From NCBI RefSeq assembly GCF_940143175.1, contig NZ_OW659496.1, positions 372,001-436,000 on the forward strand: DNA of 64,000 nt. Direction: 5' to 3'. The number at the start of each line of letters is the position of its first letter. Within the stretch, counting starts at the first letter, position 1. The DNA comes from Erysipelothrix amsterdamensis (lineage in GTDB: Bacteria > Bacillota_I > Bacilli_A > Erysipelotrichales > Erysipelotrichaceae). Under the pieces are notes generated by a model, which saw nothing but the letters and a program-made list of their open reading frames with translations, had not been told where the DNA came from and searched no databases. Made by a program: the position numbers and the translations under genes. This document shows, piece after piece, positions 47,891 through 58,469 of this stretch.

Positions 47891-48133
47891 ATGGATACAG
47901 TTAGTGTTGGTAGAGGGTTAGTAGCGATTGCTGCTGCTTTAGCAGTTATGACAGGGATTTTCTCAACAATTGGACAAGGTTATGCAGCGGCAAAAGCTGT
48001 TGAAGCAGTTGGTAAAAATCCAGAAGCAGAAAGTAAAATCCGTGCTATGTTAATTCTTGGTGCTGGTATTGCTGAAACAGCTGCTATTTATGGTATGTTA
48101 ATTTCATTCTTGTTAATCTTTGTATTTAAGTAA
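47891..48133 (+). CDS. atpE: ATP synthase F0 subunit c, Na+-type ion site
   Basis: This 80-residue two-helix hairpin forms the rotor ring. The ion-binding carboxylate is E62. Q29 (in IGQGYAA), T63 and Y67 stand where Na+-binding c subunits have Q32, S66 and Y70 around E65. The offset of three is constant, so the site looks sodium-specific. The N-terminal glycine zipper is irregular: G22, G28 and G30 are present, but F24 and T26 replace glycines. AGGAGG precedes the ATG. Confidence 0.93.
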   Translation: MDTVSVGRGLVAIAAALAVMTGIFSTIGQGYAAAKAVEAVGKNPEAESKIRAMLILGAGIAETAAIYGMLISFLLIFVFK

Positions 48134-48150
48134 GATATTAGGAGGGTTCT

Positions 48151-48663
48151 ATGACTATCGATATTGCACAAAAGTTAATGCCAAATCTCTTGACGATGGC
48201 AGCTCAGCTTGGTGCTACATTCGTAATATTTTTGATGTATAAAAAATATTTACACGAACCTGTTCAAGAATACTTAGAAAAACGTTCGGAATTAATTGAG
48301 AGCGAAGTAAAAGAAGCAGAAGCACTTAAGCTAGAATCAAGAAAACTTAAAGAAGAACAACGTCATGAGTATGTTGTCGCAATGGAGCGCCTGAAAAAAA
48401 TTGAAGGTGACATGATGACCGATGCTGAAGCAAAACGTAAAGATATTATCGCGTCTGCTCAGGTAGAAATCGATCGTCGTCAGACTGCATTGCAAAAAGA
48501 ATATGAATTAGAAAAGAAAAAACTTTATACAGAAGTTCAACAGTACATGCTTGAAGTTGCAGTAGATGTAAACCGTAAGGTTTTACAAGATACAGCACTT
48601 AATAATACGAAGATGATGGATGATCTTGCGAAGGAAATGAATGCTTATGATTATAAGCACTAA
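48151..48663 (+). CDS. atpF: ATP synthase F0 subunit b
   Basis: 170 residues: one N-terminal membrane helix (about 13-30), then a long charged coiled coil (about 45-150) that forms the outer stalk. AGGAGG precedes the ATG. Its end overlaps atpH. Confidence 0.9.
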   Translation: MTIDIAQKLMPNLLTMAAQLGATFVIFLMYKKYLHEPVQEYLEKRSELIESEVKEAEALKLESRKLKEEQRHEYVVAMERLKKIEGDMMTDAEAKRKDIIASAQVEIDRRQTALQKEYELEKKKLYTEVQQYMLEVAVDVNRKVLQDTALNNTKMMDDLAKEMNAYDYKH

Positions 48664-49180
48664 AGTCTACGCAGAAGCACTTTATCAAGTAGGGGTTGAA
48701 ACAAGTAAACCGCTCGAATTCTATGAATCGTTACGAACCTTTCAAGAATTTTTAAACGATGAAGAATTTAATCGTATTATGGGAGCAACGTTTTTAGATC
48801 AGAATGCGTTGATGCCAGTATGGAATGAATTGGGAAAATCGTTTCCACAAGAAGTAGTGAAATTTCTGGGCATGATTCAAGATGCGAAACTTATGAGCGA
48901 TTTTAATCGTGTTGTACGCGAGTATCGTGATTTCCTTGAAGAAGGTAAGCATCTTAATGTTGTTGAAGTTACAAGTCCAAATGTTTTAACTGAGGACGAA
49001 AAAGACCAATTGATGCATAATTTGAAAGCACGATACAAAGGTGTTTTTGAAATTGCATATCATGTTGACGATTCGTTGATTAATGGTCTTGTGGTTCGTG
49101 TCAACCATGATATTTATGACACAAGTATTAAAAGTAAGTTAGATCGAATCTTAAACCAGGGAGGATTAGAGAATGAGTAA
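48647..49180 (+). CDS. atpH: ATP synthase F1 subunit delta
   Basis: About 177 residues from ATG 48647, overlapping atpF by 17 bases; an ATG two codons upstream is also possible. The start [13 protein letters not shown] and the C-terminal [22 protein letters not shown] match OSCP/delta, which ties the b stalk to alpha. Overlaps atpA by 8 bases. Confidence 0.9.
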   Translation: MIISTKVYAEALYQVGVETSKPLEFYESLRTFQEFLNDEEFNRIMGATFLDQNALMPVWNELGKSFPQEVVKFLGMIQDAKLMSDFNRVVREYRDFLEEGKHLNVVEVTSPNVLTEDEKDQLMHNLKARYKGVFEIAYHVDDSLINGLVVRVNHDIYDTSIKSKLDRILNQGGLENE

Positions 49181-50693
49181 CCAAACTGAAAACATCTTAC
49201 AGATGTTAAAGGAAAAAATTAGTACTATCGAATTTGATGAAGCCAATGTTGATGTTGGTAAAGTCTTCAAAGTCGGTGATGGTATTGCCTTCGTACGTGG
49301 TTTAGATCAAGTTCTATCTGGTGAGATGCTCCGTTTCAATGATGAAGTATTTGGTTTAGCTCTAAACTTAGAAGAAAACCAAGTAGGGGTTGTACTTTTA
49401 GGGAATGACAAACTCGTTAAAGAAGGGGATGTTGTTTACCGTACAAACCATATTATCGAAGTCGGTGTTGGTGATGCCCTTTTAGGACGTGTTGTTAATG
49501 CATTAGGTCAACCAATTGATGGTCAAGGACCTGTTGAAACTGTAGATGTACGTCCAATTGAACGTGTAGCTCCAGGTGTTATGACGCGTAAATCAGTGCA
49601 CGAACCGCTTCATACTGGAATTAAAGTTGTTGACTCCATGATTCCTATTGGAAAAGGTCAACGTGAATTAATTATTGGAGACCGCCAAACGGGTAAAACA
49701 AGTATTGCTTTAAACGCCATTTTGAATCAAAAAGGTCAAAATGTGAAGTGTATCTATGTTGCAATTGGACAAAAAGCTTCGACGGTTGCGATGGTTGTTG
49801 AGAAACTTAAAGAACATGATGCATTGGACTATACAGTTGTTGTTTCAAGTACTGCAAGTGAATTAGCGCCACTGCAATATCTTGCACCTTATACAGGATG
49901 TGCAATTGGAGAGCATTGGATGGATAATGGCGAAGATGTCCTTATTGTCTATGATGATCTTTCGAAACATGCGGTTGCTTATCGAACCATTTCATTGCTA
50001 TTAAGAAGACCAGCAGGTCGTGAAGCGTATCCTGGGGATGTTTTCTATCTTCACTCACGCTTACTCGAACGTTCTGCTAAACTTAATGAAAATTACGGCG
50101 GCGGTTCAATGACTGCGTTACCAATTATTGAAACGCAAGCAGGTGATATTTCAGCTTATATCCCTACAAATGTAATTTCAATTACAGATGGTCAATTATT
50201 CTTAAACCTTGATTCATTCAACAGTGGTGTTCGTCCTGCCGTAGATAGTGGAATGTCTGTATCCCGTGTAGGATCAGCAGCACAAACTAAAGCAATGAAA
50301 CATGTAGCATCGTCACTAAAACTTGAACTTGCAACGTATCATGAATTATTGAGTTTTGCTCAATTTAGTTCAGATATTGATGAAGCAACGCAAAAAACGA
50401 TTGACCATGGTCGTCGTTTAACCGAGCTTCTTAAACAAGGTGCGCTTACAAAGACACCACATGAGTTGATGATTATTAGTATGTTCTTAAACAAATATGG
50501 CTATCTTGACCAATTAGAGGTTAAAGAAGTTTTAGCGTTTGAGAAACACTTACATGGTCGTTTTGTTCAAACACATGCAGATGTACTCGAACGTATTAAA
50601 AAAGACTATGTCTTGGATGATGCGTTAATTGAAGATTTGAAAACAATTATTGATGAAGAAATAAGTGATTTTAAGGCGGCGCATCATGCCTAA
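49173..50693 (+). CDS. atpA: ATP synthase F1 subunit alpha
   Basis: 506 residues with Walker A GDRQTGKT (169-176) and the alpha signature [17 protein letters not shown] (about 364-380). It forms non-catalytic nucleotide sites. AGGGAGG precedes the ATG. Length is standard. Overlaps atpG by 8 bases. Confidence 0.97.
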   Translation: MSNQTENILQMLKEKISTIEFDEANVDVGKVFKVGDGIAFVRGLDQVLSGEMLRFNDEVFGLALNLEENQVGVVLLGNDKLVKEGDVVYRTNHIIEVGVGDALLGRVVNALGQPIDGQGPVETVDVRPIERVAPGVMTRKSVHEPLHTGIKVVDSMIPIGKGQRELIIGDRQTGKTSIALNAILNQKGQNVKCIYVAIGQKASTVAMVVEKLKEHDALDYTVVVSSTASELAPLQYLAPYTGCAIGEHWMDNGEDVLIVYDDLSKHAVAYRTISLLLRRPAGREAYPGDVFYLHSRLLERSAKLNENYGGGSMTALPIIETQAGDISAYIPTNVISITDGQLFLNLDSFNSGVRPAVDSGMSVSRVGSAAQTKAMKHVASSLKLELATYHELLSFAQFSSDIDEATQKTIDHGRRLTELLKQGALTKTPHELMIISMFLNKYGYLDQLEVKEVLAFEKHLHGRFVQTHADVLERIKKDYVLDDALIEDLKTIIDEEISDFKAAHHA

Positions 50694-51468
50694 TACTTCA
50701 GGTATAAAAAAACGTATAAAATCCATAACTTCAACTCAAAAAATTACTAAGGCGATGAAACTTGTTTCCTTAAGTAAACTACAACGCTATCGTGACCAGA
50801 TGAGTGAGTTCAAAGATTACTATGAAGCTGTTACTAAAGTTTCAGAACAATTTATTCATTTTGATGAAGCAATTATTGATGATACACCACGACTTTATCT
50901 TGTCGTAATGCCAGATCTTGGATTATGTTCAGCATATACTCAAGGTTTAGCACGGAAACTGTTAGAAGTTTATCGTGAAGAGGACATGGTTATTAGTCTT
51001 GGTGCACAAGCCTACGATTTTTTACAAACACGCGGTGTAAACATCATTAATCCTGAGGTATCAAGTGAACGTATTGAACTGCACGATATTATTAAAACGA
51101 TTAATCCGTTTGTATCAACACATCAAATTGTCGCTATCATACCCGAGTATGAAAATGCGATGACCCTCGAGTTTAAACTTCATATTTTGAATACAAAATC
51201 AAGTGGTCGTCGTGATGATGTCATCTATGAACCAAGCTTTGAAGAAGCATCGGAAATGATGATTAAACAATCACTGATGAGTCTCGTTAAATTTACATAT
51301 CTAACTTCAAAAGTTAGTGAACATACAACACGTCGGATTGCCATGGAAAAAGCAACTGATAGTGCTCAAGATATGATTGACGATCTTGGCCGCAAGTATA
51401 ATCGAGTGCGTCAAGAGGCAATCACACAAGAAATATCAGAAATTGTTTCTGGAATGGAGGTTTCTTAG
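50686..51468 (+). CDS. atpG: ATP synthase F1 subunit gamma
   Basis: About 260 residues from ATG 50686. N-terminal [22 protein letters not shown] and C-terminal [37 protein letters not shown] helices form the rotating shaft. At 260 residues it is somewhat shorter than the common 285. The centre (about 80-190) is diverged. Confidence 0.9.
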   Translation: MPNTSGIKKRIKSITSTQKITKAMKLVSLSKLQRYRDQMSEFKDYYEAVTKVSEQFIHFDEAIIDDTPRLYLVVMPDLGLCSAYTQGLARKLLEVYREEDMVISLGAQAYDFLQTRGVNIINPEVSSERIELHDIIKTINPFVSTHQIVAIIPEYENAMTLEFKLHILNTKSSGRRDDVIYEPSFEEASEMMIKQSLMSLVKFTYLTSKVSEHTTRRIAMEKATDSAQDMIDDLGRKYNRVRQEAITQEISEIVSGMEVS

Positions 51469-53253
<1,785 letters not shown>

Positions 53254-53257
<4 letters not shown>

Positions 53258-54594
53258 ATCGTAAATTTAAAAAACTTACAATTCCTCAATATATTGCACT
53301 TGGTTTCGCACTAACAATTCTTGTTGGTGCGACCTTGTTGTCTTTACCAATATCAAGTCAAAGTGGCCATGCAACAAACTTTTTGGATGCATTATTTACA
53401 GCGACATCTGCAGTATGTGTGACCGGTCAGGTTACGCTTAATACCGCAGAACATTGGAACTATTTTGGAAAAACGGTGATCATTACTTTAATTGAAATTG
53501 GTGGACTTGGGTTCATGTCAATTATCGTGATGTTTTTTGTCTTTATAGGAAAACGTTTAAACTTACGTCAACGTTTGATTGTTCGTGAAGCCATAAATAC
53601 GGATAGCTTATCGGATGCACAGTTCTTAATTCGATATATTATTCGATTTTCGCTTACGATTCAAGCAATTGGAGCTGGACTTTTGGCAATTGATTTTATT
53701 CCAAGGTTTGGTTTATTAAAAGGTTTATATTTCTCTGTTTTCCACAGTATTTCCGCATTTTGTAATGCTGGATTTGATTTATTTGGGGATAGTTTAGAAG
53801 GATTTACTCAAAATCCACTTGTGATTCTCACAATTGGTGGACTTATAGTCGTGGGTGGCTTAGGGTTTATCGTCTGGCGTGATGTGTTATCATATCGACG
53901 GAATCGTAAATTACTTATGCATACCAAAATTACACTGATTACAACACTGTCAATCTTAGGCGTAAGTTTTTTACTCTTTTGGTTAAGTGAAAGTCGCAAT
54001 GGAACCTTTGCGGATTTACCATTCCATATGCAACTTATAAATTATCTGTTTATGGCGATTACCCCGCGTACGGCAGGTTATGCGAATGTTAACTATGCGA
54101 CGGTTTCGTCAATGGGTATTTTTGTTACAATTCTCTTAATGTTTATTGGTGCTTCAGCGGGTTCAACCGGTGGTGGTGTTAAAGTTACGACCGTAGCTAC
54201 CATTGTACTCTTTGTTCGTGCCAAGTTAAGAGATGAACAAACACACTTTAAGAATCGATCCATCTCTCATGAAAAAGTAGAGAAGGCGCTCTTAATTGTA
54301 TTTGCTGGGATTATTATGGTCTTACTTGCTTCACTCATACTTCTGATAACAGAAACGATACCTGAACGTTACGGTATTGAGTATGTGCTGGTAGAAGTAT
54401 TCTCGTGTTTTGGTACTGTAGGTCTTACAATGGGCCTTACACCAAATCTTACTGTGATTGGTAAAATTGTATTAATCGTATTAATGTTTGCTGGACGTAT
54501 TGGATTATTAACATTCTTCCTCTCGTTTGGTGGCCGTGCAGAAAAGAAAGAACCGTTAATTCGTTACCCTGAAGGGAATGTCTTAATCGGATAA
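53254..54594 (+). CDS. KtrB/TrkH-like K+ uptake channel subunit
   Basis: 446 residues with eight main membrane helices and four pore loops of the Trk/Ktr/HKT family. Filter segments include TSAVCVTGQV, SAFCNAGFDLFG, GASAGSTGGGVKVTT and SCFGTVGLTMGL, each with the conserved Gly. Size and the partner gene fit KtrB (Na+-dependent K+ uptake). It overlaps atpC by four bases, so it is in the ATP synthase transcript. Confidence 0.88.
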
Positions 54595-54606
54595 AGGAGC
54601 GAAATA

Positions 54607-55281
54607 ATGACAAATAAAACTGTTGCTATCTTAGGGCTTGGATTATTTGGAGCATCGATTGCGAAAACATTAGCGCGACATAAAGTTGATGTTATTGCGA
54701 TGGATTCGAAAATGGAACGTGTTGAAGAAGTAGCGAATTTAGTGGAGCATGCTGTTCAAGCTGACTTCACCAAACTTGAACAACTCGAAGCTGCGGATGT
54801 CGCGAATGCGGATATCGCTATTATAGCGTCGGGAGAACGTTTGGAATCCACAATCTTAGGTGTTCTGAACCTTAAGAAGCTTGGGTGTAAGCATGTTATT
54901 GTGAAAACAAAAAATATGGATTACTATGAAGTTTTGAAAAAAGTGGGTGCTGACCGTGTCGTGTTACCCGAAGTTGAAATGGGTAAACGACTGGCAAATG
55001 AAATTGCGAAACATAGTGTAATAGATGCCTTGAGAATTGATGATCGATACAATATTGTCGAGATTCATGCACTTTCATCATGGTATGGTAAAAGCATTAA
55101 CGACTTAAACCTTCGTCAAGAGTATGGATTTAATATTCTTGGTATGAAGTGTGATAATAATCAAGAGTTTCAAATTCTTGTGAGTCCAGAATATAAAGTG
55201 CGTGAAGGGGATCTCTTCTTTGTACTTGTCGAAGAAAAAGACTTACAACGCTTTAATGATCTAGAGGACCACAATGAATAA
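54607..55281 (+). CDS. KtrA/TrkA-like K+ channel regulatory subunit (RCK)
   Basis: 224 residues with an RCK-N Rossmann domain (ILGLGLFGASIAKTLARHKVDVIAMDSK, NAD/ATP-binding Gly motif at about 10-15) and an RCK-C domain from about 138. It gates the neighbouring K+ subunit in response to nucleotides. AAAGGAG precedes the ATG. Followed by a terminator that closes the atp–ktr operon. Confidence 0.9.
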   Translation: MTNKTVAILGLGLFGASIAKTLARHKVDVIAMDSKMERVEEVANLVEHAVQADFTKLEQLEAADVANADIAIIASGERLESTILGVLNLKKLGCKHVIVKTKNMDYYEVLKKVGADRVVLPEVEMGKRLANEIAKHSVIDALRIDDRYNIVEIHALSSWYGKSINDLNLRQEYGFNILGMKCDNNQEFQILVSPEYKVREGDLFFVLVEEKDLQRFNDLEDHNE

Positions 55282-55288
55282 GAATCGG

Positions 55289-55317
55289 GACAATTTTTAA
55301 AAAGATTGTCTTTTTTT
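55289..55317 (+). terminator. Terminator of the atp–ktr operon
   Basis: GACAATTTTT pairs with AAAGATTGTC (G-U and A/T-rich inner part), followed by seven T residues. Confidence 0.75.
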
Positions 55318-55328
55318 ATGCAAATCAC

Positions 55329-55356
55329 TTTACTATTATACCGTAGGGGGTATAAT
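55329..55356 (+). promoter_or_regulatory. trxA promoter with CstR/CsoR-type operator
   Basis: TTTACT (55329-55334), 16 bases, TATAAT (55351-55356). The operator TATACC-GTAGGG-GGTATA (55337-55354) fills the spacer and overlaps the -10. A C/G-rich centre between TATA half-sites is the form bound by CsoR/CstR repressors. The same design recurs at 56855-56872. Confidence 0.75.
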
Positions 55357-55395
55357 AGAGTCATAAGGTAAATAACCAAAAGGAGTGTAACAATT

Positions 55396-55707
55396 ATGGC
55401 ATTACATATAACAGATAAAGACTTTAAAGAACAAACTTCAGAGGGACTCGTATTTGTAGACTTCTTCGCTGAGTGGTGTGGACCATGTAAAATGCTTGCA
55501 CCTGTAATTGATGAACTTGCAGAAAAATATGAAGGTAAAATCAAAGTTGCGAAACTAGATATTGATGAAAACCGCCAAACTGCAACGGAATTTAATGTTA
55601 TGAGTATACCAACAATGATCTTGTTTAAGGATGGCGAACCTGTTGAAAAAATCAGTGGATTCCAACCAAAACAAGCACTTGAAAAATACTTAGACAGTAA
55701 AATATAA
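55396..55707 (+). CDS. trxA: Thioredoxin
   Basis: 103 residues with WCGPC (27-31), FVDFFAEWCGPCKM and the cis-Pro motif SIPTM. It reduces disulfides and can also reduce persulfides. AAGGAG precedes the ATG. The promoter carries a CstR-type operator, and a strong terminator follows, so most transcripts should cover only this gene. Confidence 0.95.
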   Translation: MALHITDKDFKEQTSEGLVFVDFFAEWCGPCKMLAPVIDELAEKYEGKIKVAKLDIDENRQTATEFNVMSIPTMILFKDGEPVEKISGFQPKQALEKYLDSKI

Positions 55708-55720
55708 TTGTAAAGATATG

Positions 55721-55753
55721 ATATAATGTGGCCGATGCCACATTATATTTTTT
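55721..55753 (+). terminator. Terminator between trxA and the rhodanese gene
   Basis: A perfect 12-bp stem (ATATAATGTGGC/GCCACATTATAT) with a CGAT loop, followed by T residues. It also contains TATAAT, which might serve as a -10 for the genes downstream. Confidence 0.8.
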
Positions 55754-55768
55754 AGGAAGGGTATCAGT

Positions 55769-56071
55769 ATGTATAAAACTATTATGACCCCAGAATTAGA
55801 GTCACAGTTAAATCGTAACGAAAGTTTGAATATCATTGATGTTCGGGATGTGTGGGAGTTTGAAAGTGGTCATATTAAAGGCGCACTTAATATTCCACTT
55901 GGTGAATTGGCGGATCAGTATACGAAACTTTCGAAGGACAAGATGTATCATATAATTTGTCTAACCGGTCAGCGTTCTCAAGAAGCATCTCGTTTTCTTT
56001 CGGCTCAAGGATTTCAAGTTGTGAATGTAATGGGTGGTATGTCGATTTATAAGGGAGCGATGTCACAATGA
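55769..56071 (+). CDS. Rhodanese-like sulfurtransferase
   Basis: This 100-residue single rhodanese domain has active Cys64 in the loop C-L-T-G-Q-R-S, and IIDVRDVWEFESGHIKGALNIPL before it. It carries sulfane sulfur as a cysteine persulfide. AGGAAGG precedes the ATG. Its stop overlaps the CstR-like gene by 4 bases, so the two are made together, as in staphylococcal cst loci. Confidence 0.9.
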   Translation: MYKTIMTPELESQLNRNESLNIIDVRDVWEFESGHIKGALNIPLGELADQYTKLSKDKMYHIICLTGQRSQEASRFLSAQGFQVVNVMGGMSIYKGAMSQ

Positions 56072-56316
56072 CATGTGAAAAACAATTATTAAACCGTTTA
56101 AAACGAGCTGAAGGACAAATACGAGGTGTTACGCGTATGCTTGAAGAAGGCGAGAGCTGTCAAGATGTCTTGGTTCAATTAACGGCTGTACGATCAAGCG
56201 TTGATCGTATTATTAAACTGATTGCAGTAGACAATCTACTGGATTGTGTCGATGAATCGGGTCGTGATCATGAACGCGTTCAAGATGCAATCAATCTCAT
56301 CGTTAAGTCTCGATAA
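56068..56316 (+). CDS. CstR-like persulfide-sensing repressor (CsoR family)
   Basis: 82 residues with the all-helical CsoR/DUF156 fold (RLKRAEGQIRGVTRML). Cysteines sit at C31 and C60. The Cu-sensing CsoR has Cys, His, Cys, but here the His position (four before C60) is Asn56. C31 and C60 are the two positions used by CstR, which forms di- and trisulfide bridges with sulfane sulfur. So persulfide sensing is more likely than copper. It should bind both operators described nearby. Confidence 0.85.
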   Translation: MTCEKQLLNRLKRAEGQIRGVTRMLEEGESCQDVLVQLTAVRSSVDRIIKLIAVDNLLDCVDESGRDHERVQDAINLIVKSR

Positions 56317-56327
56317 CGAGATACAAT

Positions 56328-56364
56328 AAAATAAAAGCACCTATGCAGTAGGTGCTTTTATTTT
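56328..56364. terminator. Bidirectional terminator between cstR and the CxxC membrane gene
   Basis: A 16-bp perfect stem (AAAATAAAAGCACCTA/TAGGTGCTTTTATTTT) with a TGCAG loop. It overlaps the stop codon of the minus-strand gene. Confidence 0.9.
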
Positions 56365-56826
56365 ACATGTTGTATTATTGATTTCATAACGTGTCCAGAC
56401 AAGTCCGAGAAGGATTAGTACTAATGAAAGTAATTTGTACGGAAGTCCGGCTAACGGAAGGGCCATGACTGAGAAGGCAATTCCGATGTTTGCGAAAAAT
56501 GCAATAACACAAGGGGTACATCCGTAGGTAAGAATTCCGAATAGAATGGATACAAAGCTGAGATTTGCACCTTTACTTTCGATACCTTTAAGATCTACCA
56601 TAATAGTATTTAAAACCATTAAGAGGCCACTGAGAAGTGCCATTAATAGATTTATAAATACATTGATAATAACGAGATACATACCATATTCAAGTATCAT
56701 CTCACGGTAACTGAGGTTGAAGGAATCAATAAGCGTATAGATTGCGAGAAAGAAAATCGAAAATAACGCAAGTTTCATCAACGACCTCGGTGACTTAAGT
56801 TTCTGTAATGCTTCATTAAACATCAT
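56341..56826 (-). CDS. Unknown membrane protein with CxxC, under a CstR-type operator
   Basis: 161 residues with four or five helices (about 18-35, 45-70, 90-110, 113-128 and 130-145). A C-T-P-C pair (about 104-107) sits at the mouth of a helix and another Cys is near residue 154. AGAGGTG precedes the ATG pair. I recognise no family. Its promoter carries the same TATACC-N6-GGTATA operator as trxA, so it is probably part of the sulfur-stress response, perhaps as a transporter or redox carrier. Confidence 0.75.
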   Translation of the reverse strand: MMFNEALQKLKSPRSLMKLALFSIFFLAIYTLIDSFNLSYREMILEYGMYLVIINVFINLLMALLSGLLMVLNTIMVDLKGIESKGANLSFVSILFGILTYGCTPCVIAFFANIGIAFSVMALPLAGLPYKLLSLVLILLGLVWTRYEINNTTCKIKAPTA

Positions 56827-56854
56827 AGTTCACCTCTTATTATTACAAAACCAT

Positions 56855-56872
56855 TATACCACAGGGGGTATA
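56855..56872 (-). promoter_or_regulatory. Second CstR/CsoR-type operator
   Basis: TATACC-ACAGGG-GGTATA, with the same half-sites and spacing as the trxA operator. On the minus strand it overlaps a TATAAT -10 upstream of the CxxC membrane protein gene. Confidence 0.75.
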
Positions 56873-56917
56873 TATATAAAGGATTATGCTTTTATTCGCT
56901 CATGAAGCATTTAATAT

Positions 56918-56963
56918 TTGACATCACCTTGCTGGGGTGGTATCTTTTTAGAAAGCGCATTCA
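56918..56963 (+). promoter_or_regulatory. Promoter and cre site of the beta-galactosidase-like gene
   Basis: TTGACA (56918-56923), 17 bases, TATCTT (56941-56946). AGAAAGCGCATTCA (56950-56963) lies at the predicted start of transcription and differs from the ideal cre (TGAAAGCGCTTTCA) at two positions only. That placement predicts repression by CcpA in the presence of glucose. Confidence 0.6.
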
Positions 56964-56992
56964 GATGCATGTATTTATAAGGAGGCGAAATC

Positions 56993-58435
56993 ATGAAATG
57001 CGATCAAATAGAACTAAAGAGTCAGGAAGATGAACTTCCGTGTAGCTCTAATAATAAAGCAATAAGTATTCCGAAAGTTAAGGGTCATATACTAAGCGGA
57101 TGTTTTGGTGATGATCTTCGAGCTGAAAGGCACTTATCCAGGGCTCAAAAACAAGGGAATACAGATTGTGATCGATCGCAAAGGCAAGGTTTCGATGTGA
57201 ATCTGGAATGTCCAATAAAAACTCAATTGGATGAACTCCATGAATGGTGTCAGGGTAAGTTATCGGGTCATTTTTCACCCCGATATCAAGTTTTATCCTT
57301 TACACAATTTAACCCCAAAACGAAAACCATAAGTGTTCGTAATAATTTTAAACACTTAGATACGAAACGTGCGGTGTTTCGGTCGTGTGTGCTTAAGGAT
57401 GGGCACAGAATTTTAGGATCGGACGCAACCGTAACAATCGCTGCTGGGGTTGGTGAAATGCAAGAAGTAACTTTAAACACCCCAAGTTTTTATGAATTTG
57501 ATGCAATGTATCACCTAAATCTTTACGTTAAAGACCCTTACACAGATGATGATGTGTTGTGTCATCAATTGCGTCTTCATCATTTGGTGAAGCAAGAGGT
57601 TTTAATGGCGGATGTTTATGCTGCCATCGAAGTTGTAGAGACGCAGAAGCGTTGTGAAGTTCATGGTGAGCATTTCTCCCTATCGTTTCATAAAGAAACG
57701 GGTTTTATGGATTCGTATTTTTATCACGGTGAATCATTGCTGAGTCAGCCGATGAGTTTATTGTGTAATCGTGGCCCCATGAATTATGAAGATAATGAAC
57801 ACTGGCATTCATTCACGCGTGAATGGTCGCAGGAGGCCGTTGAATCGACGACACAGCATTTTTCAATTGTAGTTGTAAATGATTCGCGTGTTCGCATTAC
57901 GATTCGTAGTGTGCTTGCAAATGGTTCTGTAGTGCATACAATTTATAAAGTCTATGCAGATGGTCGTGTTTGGGTGCGTCAAACGTTTAAACCCTCAAGC
58001 CATTCCGGACTCTCGATGATTGGATTTAAGATTCCACTCGGACAGTCCTATAGCGAATTTCGTTACTTTGGCAAAGGTCCGCATGCAAATTATCAAAATC
58101 TAAATGATGATCTAGGTTTAGCTGTTTATCAAGAACTTATCGAAGAAGTGAGTTCAAAGACATTTAAGAATCATACTCAAGTTTTTTGGGCATCATTGAC
58201 GAATTCATCACAACGTGGTGTGATGATCAAGTCAGATCGATTACCGCTGAATGTTGGTGCATGTAGAAGTGATGATGACTGTGTAGCGTGTATCGTGGCA
58301 GTTGATGTTGTAGGGTGGTTATCAAAGCACGATCCTCAGTTTATGGATGTTCACCGGGAGTATCATTATGAATTTGAGATGGTTCCGGTCACTAAAGGAC
58401 AAGAAGATGTTTATTACAAGGTTAAGATGATATAA
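56993..58435 (+). CDS. Beta-galactosidase C-terminal domains without a catalytic domain
   Basis: 480 residues starting after a strong AAGGAGG. Residues about 93-180 resemble LacZ domain 4 (VLSFTQFNPKTKTISVRNNF). Residues about 215-480 resemble the Bgal small-chain domain (ETGFMDSYFYHGESLLSQPM, FRYFGKGPHANYQN). The sugar-binding, jelly-roll and TIM-barrel parts with the two catalytic Glu are absent. The first 90 residues match nothing I know and are Cys- and Gln-rich. It may be a deletion remnant or a LacM-like subunit without its partner. Promoter, cre and ribosome site are intact. Confidence 0.65.
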   Translation: MKCDQIELKSQEDELPCSSNNKAISIPKVKGHILSGCFGDDLRAERHLSRAQKQGNTDCDRSQRQGFDVNLECPIKTQLDELHEWCQGKLSGHFSPRYQVLSFTQFNPKTKTISVRNNFKHLDTKRAVFRSCVLKDGHRILGSDATVTIAAGVGEMQEVTLNTPSFYEFDAMYHLNLYVKDPYTDDDVLCHQLRLHHLVKQEVLMADVYAAIEVVETQKRCEVHGEHFSLSFHKETGFMDSYFYHGESLLSQPMSLLCNRGPMNYEDNEHWHSFTREWSQEAVESTTQHFSIVVVNDSRVRITIRSVLANGSVVHTIYKVYADGRVWVRQTFKPSSHSGLSMIGFKIPLGQSYSEFRYFGKGPHANYQNLNDDLGLAVYQELIEEVSSKTFKNHTQVFWASLTNSSQRGVMIKSDRLPLNVGACRSDDDCVACIVAVDVVGWLSKHDPQFMDVHREYHYEFEMVPVTKGQEDVYYKVKMI

Positions 58436-58436
58436 A

Positions 58437-58469
58437 AAAAACATGCCAATTGGCATGTTTTATTTTTTT
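58437..58469. terminator. Bidirectional terminator after the beta-galactosidase-like gene
   Basis: AAAACATGCC, AATT, GGCATGTTTT, then TATTTTTTT. The right part overlaps the end of the opposite-strand gene. Confidence 0.85.

Noticed and set aside
56068-56316. Copper-sensing CsoR
   Set aside because: The Cu ligand His is replaced by Asn56, and no copper ATPase or chaperone gene is adjacent; Cys31/Cys60 with rhodanese and thioredoxin fits CstR better.
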